Positions 1 through 8,652 of a DNA stretch of 13,894 nt are shown in pieces; positions within the stretch are counted from its first letter, which is position 1; the number at the start of each line of letters is the position of its first letter. The translations under genes were made by a program, and so were the position numbers. Under the pieces are notes generated by a model, which saw nothing but the letters and a program-made list of their open reading frames with translations, had not been told where the DNA came from and did not search any database. Source of the stretch: Agrobacterium fabrum (GTDB taxonomy: Bacteria > Pseudomonadota > Alphaproteobacteria > Rhizobiales > Rhizobiaceae); contig QFOL01000080.1 of NCBI GenBank assembly GCA_003241215.1, positions 1 to 13,894 on the forward strand. The letters run 5' to 3'.

Positions 1-232
1 CCCTCGTTCAGTGAGCGGACTTATAAATCTACCCAACCAAACAAGTCAACATACCAAATTCAAAAAAATCAGAAAATGTGACAAGTGTTTGAATTTTATA
101 TGGTATTTGAAGTTTCCGTATGGATTAGCGGATTTTAACCGTTTTCGGACAGGCAAGCGGCAAGCTCCGCACGCCCTCCGCTATACAGGGTTTCGATTTC
201 GCAACTAAAGGACCCGAAGGGCCTCGCTATTA
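1..232. other. AT-rich intergenic left end
   Basis: I see no credible gene here. The first 140 bases are AT-rich compared with the coding sequence around them. They hold an imperfect inverted repeat: ATACCA at 51-56 with AATTCAAA at 57-64, against TTTGAATT at 88-95 and TGGTAT at 101-106. It may be the promoter or operator region of a gene lying to the left. The only open frame (11-208, plus) has no recognisable protein features and I regard it as chance. The right-hand end carries the probable terminator of hutC, listed separately. Confidence 0.5.
209..224 (-). terminator. possible hutC terminator hairpin
   Basis: Read on the minus strand, 9 bases after the hutC stop, AGGCCC-TTCG-GGTCCT forms a six-pair stem with one C-T mismatch and a stable UUCG tetraloop. 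It is followed by TTTAGTTG, a short and imperfect T run. It is well placed to end the leftward hutF-hutC transcript, but the weak T tract keeps this tentative. Confidence 0.4.
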
Positions 233-958
233 TCAGTCGGAAGACGGGCTGAAACGGGCGACCAGGGCATGCGCATTGCCCGGATAAGTGAAACGCACAT
301 AGGTGACCGCACCGGAATTGCTCCAGGTGCGTCGTTCCACGACAAGACAGGCCTGCCTGTCGGAGATGCCGAGCAGGCGCGCGGTCTCCTTTGACGGTGT
401 CTCGGCGCTGATGCGGTGTTCGGCAGTGCTCCACGGAACATGGCCCAGCAACCAGGGGCCTGGCGCGATTTTGTGAAAGTCGGTTTCAGCCGCCTCCGGC
501 ACAGCGTCGAGATTGATGAGACGCTGCTCGACGCAGAATTCGCGCGCACCCGCAAAATGAATGCAGATGATCTCGATCATGGGGGTGCCGACGGAAACGT
601 CGATCCGCTCGCGATCCCCGCTTTTCGCATTGCGCCTTTGGCGCTCCAGTATCTTGAAGCCGTAGTCGAGGCCAAGGGACGCAACCTCGGCGCCGATGTC
701 GTGAATTTGCAGAACGGCAGACTGAATCTGCGGCTGACGAACGAAACTGCCGGATTTCTTGCGGCGTTCGATCAAACCGGCCTTGGCGAGCTGACCCATG
801 ACCTTGTTCACGGTCATGCGCGAGCAATGATATTGATCGGCAAGATCGACCTCGAAAGGCAGCCGATGACCCGGCGGCCATTCTCCCGAGACGATCCGGC
901 CCTCGATGTCGCTGAGGATACGCTGATGCAGGGTCTGTCCGGCCGATGCTTTCGTCAC
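233..958 (-). CDS. hutC: HutC, GntR-family repressor of histidine utilisation
   Basis: A 241-residue cytoplasmic transcription factor. Residues about 8-75 form the GntR winged helix-turn-helix, with the recognition-helix region around MTVNKVMGQLAKAGLIERR (residues 49-67). Residues about 90-235 form the UTRA ligand-binding domain of the HutC subfamily. Family knowledge: HutC binds a TGTATATACA-type palindrome, represses hut promoters and is released by urocanate. A matching site lies at 2430-2441. The gene follows hutF by 51 bp on the same strand and probably shares its transcript, which would make HutC autoregulated through the hutF promoter. The start used is a GTG at 958. The purine stretch GGGGAAAGG lies 10 bases upstream, and no ATG in frame fits better. 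Length is normal for the family, and pathway context makes the assignment firm. Confidence 0.93.
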   Translation of the reverse strand: MTKASAGQTLHQRILSDIEGRIVSGEWPPGHRLPFEVDLADQYHCSRMTVNKVMGQLAKAGLIERRKKSGSFVRQPQIQSAVLQIHDIGAEVASLGLDYGFKILERQRRNAKSGDRERIDVSVGTPMIEIICIHFAGAREFCVEQRLINLDAVPEAAETDFHKIAPGPWLLGHVPWSTAEHRISAETPSKETARLLGISDRQACLVVERRTWSNSGAVTYVRFTYPGNAHALVARFSPSSD

Positions 959-1009
959 GTCCGCAATGCCTTTCCCCGCTGGCTTTTTTCCGTTTCTGCC
1001 GAGCCCATA

Positions 1010-2356
1010 TCAGCTATCGAGGAGTTCGGCCATGACCTTGTTGAAGCGATCGGATATTTCCCGGCGATGGATATGGCGGCCAGCCTGCACGCGTTTTTTG
1101 CCGTGCACCCAGACGGAATCGACGCCAACGCCACCCGCGAATATCCACTGATCGAGAATCTGGGATATCGGAAGATAAGAAACGGCGGAAACATCAAGCG
1201 CAACAAAATCGGCGCTTTTTCCATTTTCCAGGCCGTTTCGCGACGCCAGAGCCCTGCCGCCGCCTTCGAGCGCCTGCCGGAAGAGCTTTTCTCCCGTGGA
1301 ATGGCCGGCATCGGCGATGACATTACGTGCCCGATGCGAGAGTCGCTGCGAATATTCAAGCGTCCGCAATTCTTCCGGCACGGAAATCAGAATGTTGGAA
1401 TCGGATCCAACGCCGTAATGGCCGTTTTCAGCGAGAAACGCCGGAGCCGGGAAGATGCCATCGCCGAGATTGGCTTCCGTGATCGGGCAGAGACCGGCAA
1501 CAGCACCGCTTTTTGCCATGCCTCGCGTTTCGGTTTCCGTCATGTGTGTCGCATGGATAAGGCACCAGCGACCATCGACCGGCGCGTTTTCAAGCAGCCA
1601 TTGCACCGGTCTCGCACCGGAAAAGGCAAGCGAATCTTCCACTTCCTTCGTTTGTTCCGCCACATGAATATGGATCGGCCCGCCTTTTGCCAGCGGCTCG
1701 ATGGCTGCCAGCTCGTCGCCGGTCACCGCCCGCAGGCTGTGCGGCGCTATGCCGAGGGTGGCGCCCGGCAGCCTGTCCACCACAGCCTGCGCGCCCTGCA
1801 TCAGCTCTCCGTAACTGTCGAGCGAATGGATGAAACGTTTCTGCCCGTCGATTGGCGCCTGGCCGCCGAAACCGGAATGGGCATAAAAGACCGGCAGCAA
1901 TGTGAGGCCGATGCCCGTCTGCGAGGCGGCCGCGCCGATACGTTCAGCCATTTCGGCGATATTGCCGTAATGCGAGCCATCCCTGTCATTATGCAGATAG
2001 TGGAATTCTCCAACCCGCCCGAAACCGGCCTCGAGCATTTCCATATAAAGCTGGGCGGCAACCGCCTCGACATGGTCAGGCGTCATGGAGAGCGCGAATT
2101 TATACATGACGGTGCGCCAGCTCCAGAAGCTGTCATCGCCGGGACCGCGGGTTTCGGCAAGCCCGGCCATGGCGCGCTGAAAGGCGTGGCTGTGAAGATT
2201 GGGCATGGCCGGGACGATGACGGCGTGACGCTCATCCTGCGGCTGCGGTGAAACGCCGGTTTCGACGGATGAAATAACGCCGCCACCGCAGACGATGCGA
2301 ACGTCTTTCGCCCATCCATCCGCCAGAAGCGCTGCGCCCGCGTGAATTACCGTCAT
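1010..2356 (-). CDS. hutF: HutF, formimidoylglutamate deiminase
   Basis: Catalyses the fourth step of the five-step histidine pathway: N-formimino-L-glutamate plus water gives N-formyl-L-glutamate plus ammonia. It is a 448-residue amidohydrolase-superfamily metalloenzyme. Visible metal and catalytic residues are the HSH motif (H55, H57) after PAMPNL, H231 and E234 in HIHVAEQ, H268 in LIHATH, and D319 in VGSDSN. Their spacing agrees with that known for Pseudomonas HutF. I chose the ATG at 2356 because GGAGAGGG lies just upstream and residue 1 then begins the usual N-terminal strand. The open frame extends 21 codons further up but without a ribosome site. It is the first gene of the leftward arm, followed by hutC. 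Having HutF together with HutG marks the formylglutamate route rather than direct formiminoglutamate hydrolysis. Confidence 0.95.
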   Translation of the reverse strand: MTVIHAGAALLADGWAKDVRIVCGGGVISSVETGVSPQPQDERHAVIVPAMPNLHSHAFQRAMAGLAETRGPGDDSFWSWRTVMYKFALSMTPDHVEAVAAQLYMEMLEAGFGRVGEFHYLHNDRDGSHYGNIAEMAERIGAAASQTGIGLTLLPVFYAHSGFGGQAPIDGQKRFIHSLDSYGELMQGAQAVVDRLPGATLGIAPHSLRAVTGDELAAIEPLAKGGPIHIHVAEQTKEVEDSLAFSGARPVQWLLENAPVDGRWCLIHATHMTETETRGMAKSGAVAGLCPITEANLGDGIFPAPAFLAENGHYGVGSDSNILISVPEELRTLEYSQRLSHRARNVIADAGHSTGEKLFRQALEGGGRALASRNGLENGKSADFVALDVSAVSYLPISQILDQWIFAGGVGVDSVWVHGKKRVQAGRHIHRREISDRFNKVMAELLDS

Positions 2357-2412
2357 GCCACCCTCTCCTTCGGTTCTGTCCGGCAAGGCCATTTCAAACA
2401 CGAAATTGCAGC

Positions 2413-2440
2413 TTGCCAAGCCGATTATTATGTATATACA
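2413..2440 (+). promoter_or_regulatory. predicted sigma70-type promoter of hutI operon
   Basis: TTGCCA (2413-2418, 5 of 6 to the -35 consensus), a 16-bp spacer and TATACA (2435-2440, 4 of 6 to the -10 consensus) precede hutI. The predicted transcript start is near 2447. The -10 hexamer lies inside the HutC palindrome, so repressor binding would block polymerase directly. I assigned it by eye. Confidence 0.5.
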
Positions 2441-2441
2441 T
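2430..2441. promoter_or_regulatory. HutC operator palindrome
   Basis: ATGTATATACAT is a perfect 12-bp palindrome in the 114-bp region between the divergent hutF (start 2356) and hutI (start 2471) genes. Its core TGTATATACA matches the operator type known for HutC repressors. It is the only such site I found in the window, and its position between the two arms lets one HutC site serve both directions. It overlaps the predicted -10 of hutI. Confidence 0.8.
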
Positions 2442-2470
2442 TTAACTCACAAAGGAAAGGCGAAAAGCAA

Positions 2471-3730
2471 ATGCCAGGGAACAAATCTGCAAACGGAACG
2501 GCGACGGGGAACGCCACGGCTTTGTGGCGCAACGCCCGGCTGGCAACCTTCAATCCCGCCATGGAAGGCATCGGCGCCGTCGAAAACGCCGTCATTGCCG
2601 TGCGCAACGGCCGCATCGCCTTTGCCGGCCCTGAAAGCGATCTGCCCGCCGATCTGGCAACGGCCGATGAGGCCAACGATTGTGGCGGCCGCTGGATCAC
2701 CCCTGCCCTGATCGACTGCCACACCCATCTTGTCTTCGGCGGCAACCGCGCCATGGAATTCGAGATGCGGCTGAATGGGGCGACCTACGAAGAGATCGCC
2801 AAAGCGGGCGGCGGCATTGTTTCTTCGGTGCGCGACACGCGCGCGCTTTCGGAGGACGATCTGGTGGCGCAGGCTTTGCCGCGTCTCGACACGCTTCTTT
2901 CCGAAGGCGTTTCCACGGTCGAAATCAAATCCGGTTACGGTCTCGACATCGAAACCGAGCTGAAAATGCTGCGCGTTGCACGCAGGCTTGAAACATTGCG
3001 GCCAGTGCGCATCGTCACCAGCTATCTCGCCGCACATGCGACACCTGCGGACTATAAGGGGCGCAACGCCGATTATATTGGCGATGTCGTTCTGCCGGGG
3101 CTGGAAAAAGCCCATACGGAAGGGCTGGCGGATGCGGTTGACGGTTTTTGCGAAGGCATCGCCTTTTCCGTCGAGGAGATCGACCGGGTTTTCAAGGCTG
3201 CAAGACAGTATGGCCTTCCGGTCAAACTGCATGCCGAGCAGCTTTCCAACCTTGGCGGTTCCGAGCTTGCGGCATCCTATAACGCCCTTTCGGCCGATCA
3301 CCTCGAATATCTTGATGAGGCCGGTGCGAAGGCGCTGGCGAAAGCAGGAACCGTGGCCGTGCTTCTTCCCGGCGCTTTCTACGCGCTCAGGGAAAAACAA
3401 TCGCCGCCGGTGCAGGCCCTGCGCGATGCCGGGGCCGACATTGCGCTGGCAACGGACTGCAACCCCGGCACTTCGCCGCTCACCTCCCTGCTGCTGACCA
3501 TGAATATGGGCGCAACGCTTTTCCGCATGACCGTGGAAGAGTGCCTGACGGCGACGACACGCAACGCGGCAAAGGCGCTCGCCCTGCTTGCCGAAACCGG
3601 CACGCTGGAGGCTGGAAAATCCGCTGATTTCGCCATCTGGGACATCGAGCGCCCGGCAGAGCTTGTCTACCGCATCGGTTTTAATCCGCTCCACGCCCGC
3701 ATTTTCAAGGGACAGAAGGTTTCTTCATGA
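2471..3730 (+). CDS. hutI: HutI, imidazolonepropionase
   Basis: Hydrolyses 4-imidazolone-5-propionate to N-formimino-L-glutamate, the third step of histidine breakdown. It is a 419-residue cytosolic amidohydrolase, normal length. Metal ligands are visible as HTH (H84, H86) in [14 protein letters not shown]254 in LHAEQ, and D329 in ATDCNPGT. H189 (AAHA) and the KSGYGLD stretch (153-159) are typical substrate-site motifs. I chose the ATG at 2471 because AAAGGAAAGG (2451-2460) supplies the ribosome site. The open frame begins at 2342 but runs through the operator and into hutF, so the longer form is not credible. The stop overlaps the hutH start as ATGA (3727-3730), suggesting translational coupling. 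From memory the sequence is very close to the structurally characterised Agrobacterium enzyme. Confidence 0.96.
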   Translation: MPGNKSANGTATGNATALWRNARLATFNPAMEGIGAVENAVIAVRNGRIAFAGPESDLPADLATADEANDCGGRWITPALIDCHTHLVFGGNRAMEFEMRLNGATYEEIAKAGGGIVSSVRDTRALSEDDLVAQALPRLDTLLSEGVSTVEIKSGYGLDIETELKMLRVARRLETLRPVRIVTSYLAAHATPADYKGRNADYIGDVVLPGLEKAHTEGLADAVDGFCEGIAFSVEEIDRVFKAARQYGLPVKLHAEQLSNLGGSELAASYNALSADHLEYLDEAGAKALAKAGTVAVLLPGAFYALREKQSPPVQALRDAGADIALATDCNPGTSPLTSLLLTMNMGATLFRMTVEECLTATTRNAAKALALLAETGTLEAGKSADFAIWDIERPAELVYRIGFNPLHARIFKGQKVSS

Positions 3731-5262
3731 CTATCACGCTTCACCCCGGCAATGTCACCTTAGCCGATCTAGCCGCGATATACTGGGAGAACGGCAGCGC
3801 CAAACTCGACCGCAGCTTTGATGCAGGCATTGAAAAGGCGGCTGCCCGCATTGCGGAGATCGCTGCCGGCAATGCGCCGGTCTATGGCATCAATACCGGT
3901 TTCGGCAAGCTCGCTTCCATCAAGATCGACGCGGCGGATGTGGCGACGCTGCAGCGCAATCTCATCCTCTCGCATTGCTGCGGGGTCGGCGCACCGCTTC
4001 CTGAAAATGTCGTGCGGCTGATCATGGCGCTGAAGCTGGTCTCGCTCGGTCGCGGCGCATCCGGCGTGCGGCTGGAACTGGTGCGGCTGATCGAAGCCAT
4101 GCTTGAGAAGGGCGTCATCCCCGTCATTCCCGAAAAGGGTTCGGTTGGGGCTTCCGGCGATCTCGCGCCGCTTGCCCATATGGCGGCGGTGATGATGGGC
4201 GAAGGCGAAGCCTTTTATGCGGGTGCGCTTCTGCCGGCCGGCGAAGCGCTTGCGAAAGCCGGATTGACCCCGGTGGTTCTGGCCGCCAAGGAAGGGCTGG
4301 CGCTGATCAACGGCACACAGACTTCGACGTCGCTGGCGCTCGCCGGTCTTTTCCGCGCCCATCGCGCGGCACAGGCGGCGCTGATTACCGGTGCGCTTTC
4401 CACAGATGCCGCCATGGGGTCTTCCGCACCTTTCCATCCCGATATTCACAGCCTGCGTGGCCATAAGGGCCAGATCGACGCGGGAGCGGCGCTTCGTAAT
4501 CTGCTGGAAGGTTCGGAAATCCGCGTCAGCCATATCGAGGGTGACGAGCGTGTGCAGGATCCCTATTGCATTCGCTGCCAGCCGCAGGTGGACGGCGCCT
4601 GCCTCGATCTTCTGCGGCAGGTGGCCCGGACGCTGGAGATCGAAGCCAATGCGGTGACCGACAATCCGCTGGTTCTTTCCGACAATTCCGTCGTCTCCGG
4701 CGGCAATTTCCACGCCGAACCGGTGGCTTTTGCCGCCGACCAGACGGCGCTCGCCATCTGCGAAATCGGCGCAATCGCCCAGCGCCGCGTGGCGCTGCTG
4801 GTCGATCCGGCCCTCTCCTATGGCCTGCCCGCCTTTCTTTCGAAGAAGCCGGGGCTGAATTCCGGCCTGATGATCGCCGAAGTCACTTCCGCCGCGCTGA
4901 TGAGCGAAAACAAGCAGATGGCGCATCCGGCCTCGGTGGATTCCACACCCACCTCCGCCAATCAGGAAGACCATGTCTCCATGGCCTGCCATGGCGCGCG
5001 CCGCCTGCTGCCGATGACGGACAATCTTTTCGCCATTCTCGGCATCGAGGCGCTTTCCGCCGTTCAGGGCGTGGAGCTGCGCGGGCCGCTGAAAACGAGT
5101 CCCGAACTGCAGAAGGTGATTGCCGCATTGCGCGCGGCGGCCCCTTCGCTGGAGGAAGACCGTTATATGGCCCCGGACCTGAAGGCGGCGGCGGAACTGA
5201 TCGCCTCCGGCGCGCTGGTCGCGGCCATTTCGGACGGCATTCTGCCGAAGCTGGAGGTTTGA
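3727..5262 (+). CDS. hutH: HutH, histidine ammonia-lyase
   Basis: Removes ammonia from L-histidine to give trans-urocanate, the first step of the pathway and the source of the HutC inducer. It has 511 residues, the usual length, and forms a homotetramer in characterised relatives. The ASG triad that cyclises to the MIO electrophile is A142-S143-G144 in [14 protein letters not shown]. Tyr53 ([10 protein letters not shown]) and Asn195 (ALINGTQ) fall at the same numbers as the catalytic residues of the Pseudomonas putida enzyme. Its start overlaps the hutI stop by four bases. The 210 bp that follow it, before hutG, are mostly occupied by a large palindromic repeat, so its mRNA 3' end may be set by that structure. 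Confidence 0.97.
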   Translation: MTITLHPGNVTLADLAAIYWENGSAKLDRSFDAGIEKAAARIAEIAAGNAPVYGINTGFGKLASIKIDAADVATLQRNLILSHCCGVGAPLPENVVRLIMALKLVSLGRGASGVRLELVRLIEAMLEKGVIPVIPEKGSVGASGDLAPLAHMAAVMMGEGEAFYAGALLPAGEALAKAGLTPVVLAAKEGLALINGTQTSTSLALAGLFRAHRAAQAALITGALSTDAAMGSSAPFHPDIHSLRGHKGQIDAGAALRNLLEGSEIRVSHIEGDERVQDPYCIRCQPQVDGACLDLLRQVARTLEIEANAVTDNPLVLSDNSVVSGGNFHAEPVAFAADQTALAICEIGAIAQRRVALLVDPALSYGLPAFLSKKPGLNSGLMIAEVTSAALMSENKQMAHPASVDSTPTSANQEDHVSMACHGARRLLPMTDNLFAILGIEALSAVQGVELRGPLKTSPELQKVIAALRAAAPSLEEDRYMAPDLKAAAELIASGALVAAISDGILPKLEV

Positions 5263-5285
5263 GATGATGAGTACTTTATCCTCCA

Positions 5286-5459
5286 CTGCCATGGGATTAC
5301 CCCCCTCTGCCCTGCCGGGCATCTCCCCCTCAAGGGGGGAGATCAGATGCCGCACCCGCTCGTTCTCAGATATTGTGGCGCAAGGTATTCGCCGCTTGCC
5401 GATCTCCCCCCTTGAGGGGGAGATGCCCGGCAGGGCAGAGGGGGGTAACCCCACGGCAG
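5286..5459. repeat. large rhizobial-type palindromic intergenic repeat
   Basis: Two inverted arms, 5286-5344 and 5401-5459, are complementary over 59 bp with two mismatches (5296/5449 and 5291/5454). The inner 48 bp (5297-5344 against 5401-5448) match perfectly, around a 56-bp spacer. Each arm also contains a near-palindrome of C and G runs, CTCCCCCTCAAGGGGGGAG. I recall this G/C-run element, whose translation reads like SPLEGEMPGRAEGG, as abundant between genes in Agrobacterium and related Rhizobiales. It encodes no transposase and is a miniature element, not an insertion sequence. It sits between hutH and hutG on one transcript, where the folded RNA could protect or terminate the upstream message. 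Short frames across it (5264-5476) are artefacts. Confidence 0.9.
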
Positions 5460-5472
5460 AAGAGGCCGATCG

Positions 5473-6276
5473 ATGAACAGACCCTTCACGCTTCACCAGG
5501 GCACCTCGCCCATCATCCTCGGACTACCCCACACCGGCACGGATGTTCCGGCTGAGATTTGGGATCGCCTCAACGATAACGGCAAGATTCTCGCCGATAC
5601 GGACTGGCATATCCATGAGCTCTATGACGGGCTTCTCGCGGATGCGACAACGGTGAGGGCGACCTTCCATCGTTATGTGATCGACGCCAACCGCGACCCG
5701 GCCGGGGTAAGCCTTTATCCGGGGCAAAATACGACGGGCCTCGTTCCGGAGACCGATTTCGACGGCGAGCCGATCTGGAATGAAGGACAGGAACCCGCAG
5801 CGGACGATATCGCCTATCGTCTGGAAAACTTCCACGCGCCCTATCACGCAGCCCTCGCGGCGGAAATCGAACGGGTCAAATCCATTCACGGCATCGCCAT
5901 TCTCTATGATTGCCATTCTATCCGTTCGCATATTCCCTTCCTGTTCGAAGGCAAGCTGCCGGATTTCAACATCGGCACGGATATGGGCAAGACCTGCGAT
6001 CCGGCCATCGAAAAGATCGCCGTCGAGGTGACCGCCGCTGCAGAGGGTTACGACAGCATTCTGAACGGTCGTTTCAAGGGCGGCTGGACGACGCGCCATT
6101 ACGGAAAACCGCAGAACGGCGTGCACGCCATTCAAATGGAGCTGGCGCAGTCCACCCATCTTCAAAGCGAGACGCCGCCTTTTGCCTATGACACGGGCAA
6201 GGCCGAACGGCTTCGCTCCCATCTCAAGACCATTCTCACGCGCATGGAAAAATTTGCGCTCGACACGAAACGATAA
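5473..6276 (+). CDS. hutG: HutG, N-formylglutamate deformylase
   Basis: Hydrolyses N-formyl-L-glutamate to L-glutamate and formate, the last step of the five-step pathway. It has 267 residues, normal for the N-formylglutamate amidohydrolase family (PF05013) and unrelated to the arginase-like HutG of four-step bacteria. Family motifs visible are [11 protein letters not shown] (17-25), DTDWH (42-46), [12 protein letters not shown] (65-76), YDCHSIRS (145-152) with probable metal ligands, and GGWTTRHYG (203-211). The ATG at 5473 follows a GAGG at 5462-5465, immediately downstream of the palindromic repeat, so the ribosome site lies at the edge of that element. hutU follows after 11 bp. The pairing with HutF confirms the pathway type. 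Confidence 0.95.
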   Translation: MNRPFTLHQGTSPIILGLPHTGTDVPAEIWDRLNDNGKILADTDWHIHELYDGLLADATTVRATFHRYVIDANRDPAGVSLYPGQNTTGLVPETDFDGEPIWNEGQEPAADDIAYRLENFHAPYHAALAAEIERVKSIHGIAILYDCHSIRSHIPFLFEGKLPDFNIGTDMGKTCDPAIEKIAVEVTAAAEGYDSILNGRFKGGWTTRHYGKPQNGVHAIQMELAQSTHLQSETPPFAYDTGKAERLRSHLKTILTRMEKFALDTKR

Positions 6277-6287
6277 GGGGAAAACAC

Positions 6288-7961
6288 ATGAACAATCCAC
6301 GCCACAATATTCGCGATGTCCGCGCGCCGCAGGGCACTGACCTCAATGCCAAAAGCTGGATGACAGAAGCGCCGCTGCGCATGCTGATGAACAATCTCGA
6401 CCCCGACGTGGCCGAGCGCCCGCATGAGCTGGTGGTTTATGGCGGCATCGGCCGCGCCGCCCGCACCTGGGAGGATTTCGACCGCATCGTCGCCACGCTG
6501 AAGGATCTGAACGAGGATGAAACCCTCATCGTGCAGTCCGGCAAGCCGGTCGGCGTGTTCCGCACCCACAAGGATGCGCCGCGCGTCCTGATCGCCAACT
6601 CCAACCTCGTACCGCACTGGGCGAACTGGGATCACTTCAACGAGCTGGATAAGAAGGGCCTTGCCATGTACGGCCAGATGACGGCCGGTTCGTGGATCTA
6701 CATCGGCACTCAGGGCATCGTGCAGGGCACCTATGAGACCTTTGTCGAGGCCGGCCGCCAGCACTATGACGGCAATCTGAAGGGCAAGTGGATTCTCACC
6801 GGCGGTCTCGGCGGCATGGGTGGCGCACAGCCGCTCGCCGCCGTCATGGCCGGCGCCTGCTGCCTCGCTGTCGAATGCGATGAAACCCGCGTCGATTTCC
6901 GCCTGCGCACCCGTTACGTCGATGCGAAGGCGCATACGCTCGATGAAGCGCTGGCGCTGATCGACCAATGGACCAAGGCGGGCGAGGCGAAATCCGTCGG
7001 CCTGATCGGCAATGCGGCGGAAATCTTCCCGGAACTCGTCCGTCGCGGCGTTCGTCCCGATATCGTTACCGACCAGACCTCGGCGCACGATCCCGTCCAT
7101 GGTTACCTTCCGGCCGGATGGACCGTTGCCGAATGGCGCGCCAAGCAGGAAAGCGACCCGAAGGCCGTTGCCGCTGCCGCCCGCGCCTCCATGAAGGTGC
7201 ATGTGCAGGCCATGGTCGATTTCTGGAATGCCGGCGTTCCGACGCTCGATTACGGCAACAATATTCGCCAGGTCGCCAAGGATGAGGGCCTGGAAAACGC
7301 CTTCGCCTTTCCTGGCTTCGTGCCGGCCTATATCCGCCCGCTATTTTGCCGCGGTATCGGTCCGTTCCGCTGGGCAGCCCTGTCAGGCGATCCGGAAGAC
7401 ATCTACAAGACCGACGCCAAGGTGAAGGAACTGCTGCCCGACAACAAGCACCTGCATAACTGGCTGGACATGGCGCGCGAGCGCATCGCATTTCAGGGCC
7501 TGCCGGCGCGTATTTGCTGGGTCGGCCTTGGCGACCGCCACCGTCTCGGCCTTGCCTTCAACGAAATGGTCAAGAACGGTGAGCTGAAGGCGCCTGTTGT
7601 CATCGGCCGAGACCATCTGGATTCCGGCTCCGTCGCCTCGCCCAACCGCGAGACCGAGGCCATGAAGGACGGCTCGGACGCCGTTTCCGACTGGCCGCTT
7701 CTCAATGCGCTGCTCAACACCGCATCCGGCGCGACCTGGGTGTCGTTGCATCACGGCGGCGGTGTCGGCATGGGCTTCTCGCAACATTCCGGCATGGTCA
7801 TCTGCGCCGATGGCACCGACGATGCCGCTCGCCGGCTGGAGCGCGTGCTGTGGAATGACCCGGCAACCGGCGTCATGCGTCATGCCGATGCCGGTTACGA
7901 CATCGCCGTGGAATGCGCAAAGGAACAGGGCCTGCGCCTGCCCGGCATTCTCGGCGATTGA
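6288..7961 (+). CDS. hutU: HutU, urocanate hydratase
   Basis: Adds water to urocanate to give 4-imidazolone-5-propionate, using tightly bound NAD+ as an electrophile. It has 557 residues, the standard length, and is cytosolic. The dinucleotide-binding glycine motif is [12 protein letters not shown] (171-182). The conserved cysteine of urocanases falls exactly at C410 ([15 protein letters not shown]), the same number as in Pseudomonas putida. The N-terminal block [11 protein letters not shown] (51-61) is also typical. AGGGG just after the hutG stop provides the ribosome site. As consumer of urocanate, this enzyme lowers the inducer of HutC. A strong hairpin follows the stop, before hutD. Confidence 0.97.
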   Translation: MNNPRHNIRDVRAPQGTDLNAKSWMTEAPLRMLMNNLDPDVAERPHELVVYGGIGRAARTWEDFDRIVATLKDLNEDETLIVQSGKPVGVFRTHKDAPRVLIANSNLVPHWANWDHFNELDKKGLAMYGQMTAGSWIYIGTQGIVQGTYETFVEAGRQHYDGNLKGKWILTGGLGGMGGAQPLAAVMAGACCLAVECDETRVDFRLRTRYVDAKAHTLDEALALIDQWTKAGEAKSVGLIGNAAEIFPELVRRGVRPDIVTDQTSAHDPVHGYLPAGWTVAEWRAKQESDPKAVAAAARASMKVHVQAMVDFWNAGVPTLDYGNNIRQVAKDEGLENAFAFPGFVPAYIRPLFCRGIGPFRWAALSGDPEDIYKTDAKVKELLPDNKHLHNWLDMARERIAFQGLPARICWVGLGDRHRLGLAFNEMVKNGELKAPVVIGRDHLDSGSVASPNRETEAMKDGSDAVSDWPLLNALLNTASGATWVSLHHGGGVGMGFSQHSGMVICADGTDDAARRLERVLWNDPATGVMRHADAGYDIAVECAKEQGLRLPGILGD

Positions 7962-7968
7962 TCCTCTT

Positions 7969-8002
7969 TCGGCCGGAAAGAGAAACACCTCTTTCCGGCC
8001 GA
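7969..8002 (+). terminator. GC-rich hairpin between hutU and hutD
   Basis: TCGGCCGGAAAGAG (7969-7982), a six-base loop AAACAC and CTCTTTCCGGCCGA (7989-8002) make a perfect 14-bp stem starting 7 bases after the hutU stop. TCTTTCTC follows, a mixed pyrimidine run and not a clean T tract. It may act as a partial terminator or as a 3' stabiliser of hutU mRNA, lowering hutD expression. hutD begins 22 bases later and I see no clear separate promoter. Confidence 0.6.
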
Positions 8003-8024
8003 TCTTTCTCAAAAGTGGAAAACC

Positions 8025-8594
8025 ATGACCCTGCTGCGCGCAAGCGATTACAAGCGAATGCCCTGGAAAAACGGCGGCGGCGAGACGGTGGAAATCGCCA
8101 TCTTTCCACCCGGCTCTTCCGTCGAGAATTTCGACTGGCGCATCAGCATGGCAACGGTGGCGAGCGACGGGCCGTTTTCGATCTTCCCCGGCATAGACCG
8201 CACCCTCTCCATTCTTGAGGGAAACGGTATGGCGCTGGCAATTGCGACGGACGATCCGCTGCTGCTGACAATGGCAAGCCCGCCCCTGCCCTTTCCGGCC
8301 GATGTTCCCGTGAATGCGACCCTACCCGACGGCGCGATCACCGATCTCAACGTCATGACCCGCCGTTCACACTTTCGTCATGTCGTTAAAAGGCATTCCG
8401 GCCCGTTTTCGGGAAAAGCCGACGGAAACATGACGCTTGTTCTGGCACTCGACCCGCTGACGATTTTAACCGGTAAAGGCGAGAACCGATTGGGGAAGCT
8501 GGATGGTCTGCTGATCGAAGGCGGTTTACCGTTCACCGTCGAAGAAGATCGAAGCGAAAGCGCGTTTTTCCTGATCACTCTCGAGCGTCTCTGA
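8025..8594 (+). CDS. hutD: HutD family protein
   Basis: A 189-residue protein of the HutD/Ves family (PF05962), predicted to have a bicupin fold. The family signature PWKNGGGETVEI is at residues 13-24, and the FDWRIS block with following SDGPFS is also typical. Family knowledge: in Pseudomonas fluorescens HutD limits the maximum hut expression and has been proposed to bind formylglutamate, but no enzymatic activity is established. It is the last gene of the rightward operon, 63 bp after hutU and separated from it by a hairpin. The ribosome site is modest (GTGGA six bases before the ATG), consistent with low expression of an accessory factor. No signal peptide is seen. Confidence 0.88.
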   Translation: MTLLRASDYKRMPWKNGGGETVEIAIFPPGSSVENFDWRISMATVASDGPFSIFPGIDRTLSILEGNGMALAIATDDPLLLTMASPPLPFPADVPVNATLPDGAITDLNVMTRRSHFRHVVKRHSGPFSGKADGNMTLVLALDPLTILTGKGENRLGKLDGLLIEGGLPFTVEEDRSESAFFLITLERL

Positions 8595-8614
8595 AGCCTT
8601 CCGGAAAAGGCTTC
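8593..8614. terminator. hairpin between convergent hutD and M81 genes
   Basis: GAAGCCTT, loop CCGGAA, AAGGCTTC form a perfect 8-bp stem overlapping the last bases of the hutD stop codon. No T run follows on either strand, so a classical intrinsic terminator is doubtful. Its position between convergent genes (hutD ends at 8594, the M81 gene ends at 8653) suggests a transcript 3' end. Confidence 0.4.
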
Positions 8615-8652
8615 ACAAGTTCCGTCCAGACAATGCCCAAACCGCTGCCGCC

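Noticed and set aside
416..2251. A 611-codon open frame on the plus strand
   Set aside because: It is antisense to hutC and hutF, which have full family motifs. The frame stays open because of GC-biased third positions; its translation shows no domain and no ribosome site.
2447..3694. A 415-codon open frame on the minus strand
   Set aside because: It is antisense to hutI, which is confirmed by its metal-site motifs. It has no independent support.
5264..5476. A 70-codon frame between hutH and hutG
   Set aside because: It is a translation of the palindromic repeat; both arms give the same peptide types. Such frames are often annotated as small proteins by mistake.
3769..5496. A 575-codon open frame on the minus strand
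   Set aside because: It is opposite hutH and runs into the palindromic repeat. Its composition is rich in Arg, Gly and Gln, as expected of a shadow frame.
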